Part shown: in pieces, positions 57,072 to 64,000 of the stretch
Layout of the letters: each line of letters starts with the position of its first letter
Position numbering within the stretch: the first letter of the stretch is position 1
Source: Galerina marginata
Taxonomy: Eukaryota > Basidiomycota > Agaricomycetes > Agaricales > Galerinaceae
Length of the DNA stretch: 64,000 nucleotides
Direction of reading: 5' to 3'
Assembly: GCA_023014335.1 (NCBI GenBank)
Contig: JAECYW010000008.1
Coordinates: 1,550,001-1,614,000 of the forward strand
Translations under genes and position numbers: made by a program
Notes under the pieces: generated by a model
The model's database searches: none
Told to the model about the DNA's origin: nothing
Seen by the model: the letters and a program-made list of their open reading frames with translations, nothing else

Positions 57072-58468
57072 CTACCTGGAAAGCCCCCAATTCCCCGTTC
57101 CCGAAATCTGCAGCTGTATGCCCGCCGGACCGCCCTTCGTCAGCTTCCCAACCATAATAACGCTCGTATCATGTATCTTCAACGAGAACCTGCCCAGCCC
57201 CATCGTGCACGCGAACTTGCGCGCGGTGCCCGTCAGGTCCTCCTCCGTTGCATACGACATCGTCACCTCCGCCTCGAACAGCGGGAACGGCGTCGGCGAT
57301 GACCCCACGAACACCGTCTCGCGCCCGCCGAGCGACTCCATCTCGAAGTTGGCGAAGAACGACTGCGACATCGTCCCGTTTGGCGTCGCGAAGGTGCTGA
57401 TCTTGCCCTTTACCGTCTGCGCGCCGGGCTCGTGCTCGTAGTCCGGCACGTGCGTCTCGCCCTCGGGCAGCGGCGGTGCGCCGCCGATGGTGTACGTCTT
57501 CCCTGGCTCGACTGCGGAGGTGAGCGTCTGGTAGGTGTCGGTCCGGAGAACGAAGGCGACCTGCATCGCTGCGCGCTTCCACTTGTCAGATTTGCCGGCT
57601 TGGATGGCGTAGAATATCTCGGAGCCGTTGTCTTTGGTGATTGTGACGCGGACTTTGATGGCTTTTTTGGTGTCGTTCTTGAATGTGATGTAGCCGTCGA
57701 CCCCGTCTGAGGGTACGCCGAACGGTGTTTGGTTTGGGTTTGGGTTTTGACCTGGGATTTGGTTCCCGTTCCCGCCGTCCTGATCTGGATAGGACGACAG
57801 GAGTCAATACGGTCCTCAAGCTCACACTAGTGGGGGGTTGACTTACGAGCGGCGGAATACTTCACGGTCAAGTACCCCTTCGTAGCATTGTTCTGCCAAC
57901 CAGTAAACCGAGCGCATACACGAACGCCGATCACATTTGTGGGCTGTCCGTCCACACGTTAAGCAAAACGGCTCTCCACACCCACGCAAGAAGGGTTACA
58001 AAGTATTCACCTCTATCCACCCGAACAATTTATTGCCGTGCTTAAAGCTCCCCACCTGCTGCGTCGTCTGCTTTGCGCCCACGTCTATCCGGTGGCTCAG
58101 CAGTATCATGGGCTGGCCGTCAGGCTGTGTGCGCGGCGTCGGGTCGGACGCGTTGTCCAGCACCACGAGCTCGAACCAGCTCCATATACCTGCGGATGGA
58201 TCGGTGATGTATCCTTGGTGGTTGGCCTCCGTGGCGAGCTCGATGCCGTCCAGACGCGCGATTTGCTCTGCTGTGAATTCCTAGTGGGGGGAAAGCATTA
58301 GAGGAATGTTCTCGTTGAAGCATTTTTGCTGGAGACGAGAGTGCGAAGCAAGACACGTACGGGTGTGGTGAACCAGAGCTTGTTGAGAGCGACGTGGTCG
58401 GATGCGTGCACTGTGCATGGGGCTTTGGACGAGTAGACCTCGGAGTGGGCCCGATCGTTGGGTGACAT
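57072..58468 (-). CDS. Long GGP-family protein B, unknown function
   Basis: Starts at 58,468 (MSPNDRAHSEVYSSKAPCTV) and ends TGNWGLSR at 57,072. Exon 1 ends LNKLWFTTP before GTACGT. Exon 2 starts EFTAEQIARLDGIELATEAN and includes IWSWFELVVLDNASDPTPRT. The next exon begins PTNVIGVRVCARFTGWQNN. The last exon has DGYITFKNDTKKAIKVRVTI, then MQVAFVLRTD, YTIGGAPPLPEG and FFANFEMESLGGRETVFVG. It ends with the module MGLGRFSLKIHDTSVIMVGK, then LTKGGPAGIQLQISGTGNW. It parallels gene A at 41.4 kb throughout. It is GC-richer than its neighbours in the last exon, with long antisense open frames that look like shadows. No signal peptide. Confidence 0.78.
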
Positions 58469-58738
58469 GGTGGACTATGGGCTTAGGGATTACTGTAGAC
58501 TTTCAACAGTTGGTTTTGAACAGCGATAGATTGATATATTACTCTCTCCACATATTTATGTTATTTTGTCCATGTTACCGTGGCCGCACGCGGCGCTTTT
58601 CTTCCCGAGGATAGAAATCCTTGGAAAGCCGCTAGACACCCTCGTCCCCATCGCCAGGCTGACCAATGACAGTGAACCCACACTGATGGAAGTTTTTCCA
58701 GTAGAATCAATAATAATCTATAAAATCATGAGGGTTGT

Positions 58739-58920
58739 TCCATAATTAACCGCTCCCCGTGTTAATTATAACCAGCATAGGTTCCGGCATTACCAAAATC
58801 CCGAGATAATATTTGGGGCATTATTATGGGTTCTGCAACGATGCTCTTGGAGTCTTGGAATCTGGGGAACCGAAGTACGACAGGCCATCTTTCTCATCCC
58901 TGTAATCTTCACTGTACCTC
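58739..58920 (+). repeat. Upstream module, copy 2
   Basis: TCCATAATTAACCGCTCCCC at 58,739-58,758, then AGGTTCCGGC and ATCCCGAGATAA, and further on CTCTTGGAGTCTTGGAA. It resembles 61,955-62,110 over about 170 bp. No gene of the family follows in this orientation, so it may mark a lost copy. Confidence 0.65.
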
Positions 58921-59299
58921 GTGCCTCGGAAACAGTACCTCGTCCCACCGAATGGCGAAGACGGGCGATTTCCGGTCATTAGATGGCTGCGAAGCCTTAG
59001 CCTATCAGAGGCTACTCCAATGTTACGGTACTTGGAGGTTTCCGTTCATTTTTTGTCAATCGGACGGTAATAATATAAGTCGGGTTGCTTGTCCATTGCG
59101 GACCCCACCGCAGTCGTAGTACGCACTATTTTTTCAAATGTGGACACCATGCGCCGAGACCGCCGGTCGGCGTGGGGATCGCCGTGCGGGGTCACCAAAA
59201 AGGGTAGTTCGCGCCACAGTTGATCGGCGACATTGCCAATTCTCGTTCGAAGAAATTAATCCCGTGTTGGATTTTAAACAGCGATATTTTACCCAAAAT
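58921..59299. other. Intergenic stretch
   Basis: No feature seen beyond short random open frames; the 3' flank of the short GGP gene at 59,300 lies at its right. Confidence 0.4.
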
Positions 59300-59671
59300 T
59301 CAGGATCGCGTCCAAGTACCGACTCCTACAATGCTTTGGACGGTCTTCGGTCCCCCTGTGATCACGCCCTCAATCACCACTCCATTCGCCATCGTCACCT
59401 TGACCTTTCCCTTGCCTAGTGTCCCCGAGAACGCCACGAAGCCAACGAGGTCGTCTTCACTCCCGAAAATTACTTTCAGGCCGTCTTTTTCGCTGGAAAA
59501 ATGGACCGTTGAAATGTCCGTATTCACGTTAAACACCGCGCTTAGTGAGTCCGAAAGGTTGAATTTGAAGAGGTATTTGGACACTATGTTGTCCTTGGAG
59601 ACTAATAGAACGGTGCCGGTGGTCGCTTGTGGAGCCTTTAACAAGGTTAGTAACTTTGTGTACTTTGACAA
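59300..59671 (-). CDS. Short GGP-family protein, diverged
   Basis: A 123-residue frame beginning MSKYTKLLTLLKAPQATTGT. It contains KYLFKFNLSDSLSAVFNVNT, FSSEKDGLKVIFG, then FSGTLGKGKVKVTMANGVVI and ITGGPKTVQSIVGVGTWTRS. The family signature (GT(I/L)GxGK, GGP, GxGTW) is intact, while the N-terminal third differs from the other short forms. No introns and no signal peptide. Confidence 0.8.
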   Translation of the reverse strand: MSKYTKLLTLLKAPQATTGTVLLVSKDNIVSKYLFKFNLSDSLSAVFNVNTDISTVHFSSEKDGLKVIFGSEDDLVGFVAFSGTLGKGKVKVTMANGVVIEGVITGGPKTVQSIVGVGTWTRS

Positions 59672-59856
59672 ATGGCCAAAGAAAAGCAGACCATTTGATG
59701 AAGGTGACTTTCTGTCTAAATCATAGTAAGCGGTCTTCTACACTTATTAAAATACGGATAGCTTGCCTTGGCTTTGGCGAAACGAAGACGGCACAATGGA
59801 ACCTATGGAGGTTGTGAAAGTTCTGTCAACAGGATAATATAATATGGCCGCTTTAA

Positions 59857-60117
59857 ATGGTGAGATACTCCGTCATCTTCGTCGGTTATGAGGAACTCCC
59901 AACAGTGCCCCAGAATGAGTTGAGTGAATTGCTTATCAGGAACCGAAGCACAAATACACTGGAAGTACTCGACGCATTAACTCGGAACTCTGACGTTACC
60001 GGACGGCCATTTCCCCACCCAACAATGTTAATTGACGACTTTGACATTGACCGTGGCAGCGTTGATATTGCGGAGGCAGCTCCACAGTTGGTTCTAGATC
60101 AATCTATGGCAAGCTAG
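59857..60117 (+). CDS. Small open frame, unknown
   Basis: 86 codons (MVRYSVIFVGYEELPTVPQN to LDQSMAS). Its end, coding AAPQLVLDQS, matches at the DNA level a stretch near 62,120 inside the repeated upstream region. It may therefore be part of that repeat rather than a gene. Confidence 0.3.
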   Translation: MVRYSVIFVGYEELPTVPQNELSELLIRNRSTNTLEVLDALTRNSDVTGRPFPHPTMLIDDFDIDRGSVDIAEAAPQLVLDQSMAS

Positions 60118-60549
60118 TGTTATCCTGTCGCGGATGCTCAGCTATTGTTTCTATCCAGGCAATCTCTGACCTTTGAACCTTCAAGGAACTGCCAATCACT
60201 TCACCCCTCGAGCATAACTAGCACCCTGGTTTTGTTAACGCCATTCCTCCATCAATGCACTCACCCAGTTGCTGATGATTAGCTTTATATTATTTTGCTC
60301 CATTTAAGCGGTACTACCTTAGCCTTACCGTCAGTGAACCTGTAATATTGGCATTCTTAAATATCTCATAAATACACTGGCACTGCTAATATCAAGCCCA
60401 ACAGCCTAGCGGTCTTTTCCAATGCTGGGGATATCTCTACAGGATGATTGGTACCATTCTTATAATTAATCATGGGACAAGAATCAGACCTTTAATTGGT
60501 TCGTACATTAGCAAGGGGATCTGAATCAGAAGGGCATTGTAACCGGCAG
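60118..60549. other. Intergenic stretch
   Basis: AT-rich, no gene or repeat recognised. Confidence 0.4.
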
Positions 60550-60590
60550 TCCATAATTAACTGTGCCGTCAATATAAATGTCAGTCTGAG
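60550..60590 (+). repeat. Upstream module, copy 3 (partial)
   Basis: TCCATAATTAACTGTGCCGT followed by CAATATAAATG. It matches the first part of the module at 61,955 and sits about 350 bp upstream of the short GGP gene at 60,909. Confidence 0.5.
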
Positions 60591-60908
60591 GGAGTAAGGA
60601 GGAACCAATGGATACAATTTAGCCCACTATTCAATTGCCTGAATACCGAGCAGACCTTTTGGCACATCCAGTGATCTTCTGCTCCGCCGCTTAAAAAAAG
60701 GTGTTCTGAACGAGTTTTAAAACTTCAAATCAACTTTGAATACTCTTGAGGTCCGTCATTCAGTCAACTCCATCTGCCTCGCCAGGTTTGTTAAGACATT
60801 CTCTTCTCCCAGTCATTTAAGGCGTACTAGTCTACTTCATCACGGTATGGCAATGGGGAACCGCTTTTACTTTACCACAGAACTCTATGCTCATTTTGTT
60901 ATTTTAAG

Positions 60909-61244
60909 ATGAGCAAACCAGGGAAAGAAAGCATCGAACCCGATGTCCCTGATGCACCAATAATCTACTCCAAATATTTAATGAAGGTCGAATTGGAGGA
61001 CGGCCTGACCAGCTACCTTAACATTACGTCGGATGTGGCTATCCAAAAATTCACGGGCTCCAACATCACATTCAATTGGAGCAAGGTCACTGACGTGACT
61101 GGCTTTGCTCGGTTCAGAGGAACAATAGGCCAAGGGAAGCTGAAGTTCACGCTAAATTCTGGAGCCTCTTTTACGGGTACTGTCAAAGGAGGGCCCACTG
61201 AAATTCAGAGCTTTGTTGGGACTGGCACATGGACGATGTCGTGA
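60909..61244 (+). CDS. Short GGP-family protein, copy 3
   Basis: 111 residues, MSKPGKESIEPDVPDAPIIY, then YLMKVELEDGLTSYLNITSD and VAIQKFTGSNITFNWSKV. The module FRGTIGQGKLKFTLNSGAS with VKGGPTEIQSFVGTGTWTMS ends the protein. It is closely related to the pseudogene at 52.7-53.1 kb, and more distantly to 50.5 and 62.5 kb. The predicted all-beta pattern and lack of a signal peptide match the other short forms. Confidence 0.82.
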   Translation: MSKPGKESIEPDVPDAPIIYSKYLMKVELEDGLTSYLNITSDVAIQKFTGSNITFNWSKVTDVTGFARFRGTIGQGKLKFTLNSGASFTGTVKGGPTEIQSFVGTGTWTMS

Positions 61245-61954
61245 GAGGTGACGTCTTAGCCAAGTTCAATTGGTCAACACCATGATTCTAATCGAAATAT
61301 TTCTTATCAATGGGTTCAGTCTAAGCCATGCCAACTTTCCGTCGTCAATCTCGGTCCTGCCGGTGCATCTGACTCATTTAATCCATTGTTAACGTTTTGT
61401 CCCATCTTTCGCCTACCCCTTGCTTTTCCTAATAAATAACATCTTGTACTATTCAATGGTGGAGAGCAGCACCGGAATTGACTTGTCATCACTGATCTAA
61501 AATTGTACTTGAAGGACGTCAGAGTCAGCTGAAAGGGTACTTCTAGACCAAGTGAGAGGTCTTCGCGCTGATTATGATTAGATGTGACTTCCAGCAAGTT
61601 TAAACAGCTGATAACGCAATGTTGTCAATTCACCAGGTTCGAGTACACCGCTATGCTATGCCTCACTATTTACGAGGGGATTGAGATGTATTTCTTCATC
61701 CTACGCGGCCGGTTCAAACTTAGTTTCCAAGAATCGAGGGTGTGGCGGATTTTGCCTTTTCCACTCCTTTTAAAGTCCGCGAGTACTCGTCGGGCATGGA
61801 AAAGCGCCGGATTTTGGGCAGCAAATGGCCTCATTCTGTCCCGCCAGGTCCCAAATAATGAGCCATACTGCGAAAGCTGTTGGACGACTTCATTCTGACG
61901 ACGGAAATGCAGGCCACGCTGACGAAATTCCTGGAAGTCGTCTTTATGGAAGTT
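61245..61954. other. Intergenic stretch
   Basis: Open frames at 61,316-61,597 (-) and 61,584-61,898 (+) show no domain. No other feature seen. Confidence 0.4.
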
Positions 61955-62130
61955 CCATAATTAACCGCTCCCCCACGTCAATTAAAACAAAATGAATTCA
62001 AACAGGTTCCGGCGATGGCAGAGTCCCGAGCCACCTTTCAGGGACATTTTTACGCGGTTCGATTCAGGGGCGATCCTCTTGGAGACTGGAAAGCAGAAGT
62101 ATGGAGACGCACCTCCACAGTTCGTTCTAG
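61955..62130 (+). repeat. Upstream module, copy 4
   Basis: TCCATAATTAACCGCTCCCC at 61,955, then CACGTCAATTAAAAC, AGGTTCCGGCGATGGCAGAG, TCCCGAGCCACC and CTCCACAGTTCGTTCTAGGT. About 500 bp upstream of the gene at 62,462. Confidence 0.65.
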
Positions 62131-62230
62131 GTCGATCAAGGGTGCAAAAGTGTGTCAGAATGAAGCAAAAATAGCAACCTCCCAATACGCTGTCTCTTTA
62201 CGATTCGGGAAATTTGGTGAATTTATTGAG

Positions 62231-62239
62231 TATATAAAG
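62231..62239 (+). promoter_or_regulatory. TATA box of the short GGP gene at 62,462
   Basis: TATATAAAG, followed by CTTATCCTGACTTTGAG, a GTAAG donor near 62,289 and CACAG at about 62,454-62,458. The same order is found upstream of the copy at 50,887. Confidence 0.6.
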
Positions 62240-62461
62240 GGTATGAAAACGACCAACCTTGCTTATCCTGACTTTGAGTTCTTTCAAAGTAAGCGTTCTA
62301 GTGAATTTACTTACCTCTCGAGGCTGACGTGAATACTATCCTCCACAGCGAATTATTACAGTTGAAGTTTTGACCTCATAAACCGTACCCGCCAACTACA
62401 CAGGTAATTTCTTCCGCTCCTAGCCGTCGTTCGTTCTCTGAATTTCATTCGCACAGACATA

Positions 62462-62812
62462 ATGGCCAACACGAGCTACGCGACCATTGCCGCTGGGGAT
62501 AACACCCTCTACAGCAAGTTCACCGTAAAGGGAGCGATGTGGGTCAACCCCAGCGACCACGACGAGGGTACCGTCCCAATTTCCTTCAACGCGAACTCGG
62601 ATGTCTCTCTCCCCAAGTTCTGGTCTGCGGACAAAGGACTCAAGTTCCTCTACGACACTTACAGCGCTGGCTTCGACAGTTTCCGTGGCACCATTGGAGG
62701 TGGAAAGATTTTCATCAAGACTGGGAAGGGGATTACTATTAAGGGCGATATCTCGGGTGGCCCTGCTGAGGGACAGTCCTTTGTCGGCTCTGGCACTTGG
62801 ATCCAAGGATGA
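62462..62812 (+). CDS. Short GGP-family protein, copy 2
   Basis: 116 residues, MANTSYATIAAGDNTLYSKF; the end ISGGPAEGQSFVGSGTWIQG is the same as in the copy at 50,537. It contains PSDHDEGTVPISFNANSDVS and KFWSADKGLKFLYDTYSAGF. It differs from copy 1 by only a handful of residues and lies in inverted orientation 12 kb away. Coding and leader are both conserved, so the duplication is recent and includes the promoter. Confidence 0.83.
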   Translation: MANTSYATIAAGDNTLYSKFTVKGAMWVNPSDHDEGTVPISFNANSDVSLPKFWSADKGLKFLYDTYSAGFDSFRGTIGGGKIFIKTGKGITIKGDISGGPAEGQSFVGSGTWIQG

Positions 62813-63333
62813 GAAGAAAAAGAAAAGTCGAACAATCGGGCGTCGTGTTGTACAATCGTATAGCAGTTTTGATTACAAGAATGCGGTCTTGAAGCTTTGA
62901 GATGAATTAATCTAGACAAGATTGAAAAGGATCAAGGGCAAAGAGCCGAGTTGCAGTCTTCAGAGCTACAGAGCATCGCTAAAAATTAATCCACAGATCA
63001 ACTGCGTCTCAAACCCTTAAGTTGTCTCAAAGAGAAGACTATGGCGCACCTAAATACTATCCACCGAGCACCATGATGAAAAATTGGACTTCAACTGAGT
63101 CCTGTGTTACGAAGGTTCCATCCCATTTGTCCTTAGAGAGTAGTACTTTGAGAGTCATAATGCGCTGCGTATATAATCTGAGCACCGGTACAGACTAATG
63201 GGTATGCCTAGAAGGAAAAATAGAGGGGAAAAAAGCAAAAGATGCCCCCAAACCGACTATTCCTGTATCAATAAAGTACATAGCACAGATCATGATCCTC
63301 ACCCACACCCTCGCGGTCATGCACCTGCACGTT
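62813..63333. other. Intergenic stretch
   Basis: 3' side of the short GGP gene and decayed sequence next to the minisatellite; no gene supported. Confidence 0.4.
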
Positions 63334-63433
63334 CACCCTCCTCCCGTCGTCACCCTCCTCCCGTCGTCACCCTCCTCCCGTCGTCACCCTCCTCCCGTCG
63401 TCACCCTGCTCCCGTCGTCACCCTGCTCCCGTC
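63334..63433 (+). repeat. 17-bp minisatellite, about 5.9 copies
   Basis: Tandem units CACCCTCCTCCCGTCGT; the last copies carry CTGCTCCC. It lies in the decayed 3' half of the membrane-protein paralog on the minus strand. Confidence 0.9.
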
Positions 63434-63516
63434 CAGCGCGCCTTCACCGAGGACAAGCTTGCCTGTACGCCATCACCGCTCCCGTATTCGCCGTTGCCAG
63501 CTCGTGTGTCGTCGTC

Positions 63517-63825
63517 TCACAGCGGCTTGGAAGAATCGGCAAAGCCAGATTTCATCTCAGGCGGCCTCCTCCCGAGCGCGAGGTTCCACCACCCACCCAC
63601 AGCGGTCTTGTATTGTACCTCGCGGTACCCGTAGTATGCCGATAGCAAGGCCGCTAGAGCAACGAGGACGTAGATGAGCGTTCCAAGGCTCACTTTTGAG
63701 AGCGGTGTGACGATTGTGCGTATGCTTTGTGATTTGCGCTCTGGGGGGAGGTTGTCGGATGTTTCTTTCATCGCTGCGCTCGAGGGTGTTTGGAATTTGG
63801 GAGAGGATGCGGTTGGATTAGACAT
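63517..63825 (-). CDS. Truncated paralog of the single-membrane-segment protein
   Basis: Starts MSNPTASSPKFQTPSSAAMK at 63,825. It shares with the gene at 54,266 the basic N-terminus, the membrane segment (LGTLIYVLVALAALLSAYYG) and VQYKTAVGGWWNLALGRRPP. It stops at SSKPL after 102 codons, whereas the paralog has 208. Behind the stop, minus-strand sequence around 63,470-63,440 still matches the paralog's AGAVRAY and SLSSVKA region, then turns into the minisatellite. An upstream in-frame ATG at 63,885 is rejected because the TATA box lies between the two. The short product may be functional or a pseudogene. Confidence 0.65.
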   Translation of the reverse strand: MSNPTASSPKFQTPSSAAMKETSDNLPPERKSQSIRTIVTPLSKVSLGTLIYVLVALAALLSAYYGYREVQYKTAVGGWWNLALGRRPPEMKSGFADSSKPL

Positions 63826-63867
63826 TGTAGCTATAAAATGTGGGATTGAGTTGGTGGAGAGGTTTGC

Positions 63868-63914
63868 TTTATATGTGGAAGCCAAGGTGATGTCATCGAC
63901 GCGTGTGTCACGTG
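63868..63914 (-). promoter_or_regulatory. Promoter: TATA box and CACGTG-ACGCGT box
   Basis: On the minus strand CACGTGACACACGCGTC (63,914-63,898) and TATAAAGCAAAC (from 63,873), 48 bp before the start codon. Same order and TATA spacing as at 54.2 kb. Confidence 0.6.
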
Positions 63915-64000
63915 GCTCACACGCGGCAAGTTGATGATCGTGTGGCCTGGACTCCTGGAGATCGTTCTTTCTTTTTATTTCGAGCTATGGACTACTTTGA

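Noticed and set aside
57169..57710. Arg-rich and Val-rich frames over the last exon of long GGP gene B
   Set aside because: GC-rich third positions of the real exon keep the other frames open; only the chosen frame matches gene A and the short copies.
41395..62812. GGP family as aegerolysins, ricin-type or other fruit-body lectins
   Set aside because: None of the motifs I know for those families (such as QxW repeats) is visible; the assignment would be guesswork.
63826..63885. Upstream start of the truncated membrane-protein paralog
   Set aside because: The TATA box conserved with the 54,266 gene lies inside this extension, and the paralogs align from the internal MSN.

Overview
The window reads as a basidiomycete nuclear chromosome, most likely an Agaricomycete. 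Genes are split by many introns of about 45-65 bp with GT...AG borders, intergenic spaces are moderate, and several families are typical of mushroom-forming fungi: a DUF6533 membrane protein, a second 7TM-like membrane protein, HET-domain proteins, F-box/LRR-like proteins and a short RBR-type zinc protein. No tRNA, rRNA or CRISPR array was seen, and no full transposase was found.

Layout. 0.7-25 kb is mostly conserved housekeeping: a delta-12 fatty acid desaturase (13 exons, reconstructed in full), mitochondrial aconitase, two membrane-protein genes, a coiled-coil gene, ribose-5-phosphate isomerase, the TFIIH subunit Tfb5 (two 16-nt exons) and a short RING/IBR protein. A small hydrophilic gene, a HET relic and a short membrane-protein gene whose stop codon lies in a MITE terminus sit between them. 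25-33 kb is gene-poor and dominated by two hairpin-like elements: a 2.6-kb foldback element that splits a triple-ubiquitin-like gene, with a 6-bp target duplication, and a 0.65-kb Tc1/mariner-type palindrome.

33-41 kb holds a secreted DUF5648-like protein and a tandem duplication of a two-gene module (HET protein plus small gene); the second small gene is broken. 41-64 kb is an accessory region. It is dominated by lineage-specific duplications of an unrecognised beta-rich protein family whose C-terminal module ends in GGP...GxGTW (two long ~400-aa forms, four short ~110-123-aa forms and one pseudogene). It also carries two copies of a one-membrane-segment protein family and a third, promoter-only copy cut by a hAT-like element. 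Two F-box-like genes, a kinase-like gene, a mitochondrial HMG-box gene and a second HET relic complete it.

How the parts relate. The housekeeping genes are independent. The accessory half looks like a birth-and-death zone: paralogs are inverted or tandem, their promoters are duplicated with them (TATA box, CACGTG/ACGCGT box, and a CCATAATTAAC-containing upstream module in four copies), and relics of the same families lie scattered between intact copies. The best candidate for an undescribed system is the GGP-GxGTW family with its shared upstream module. All identities come from reading motifs by eye; no database search was run.
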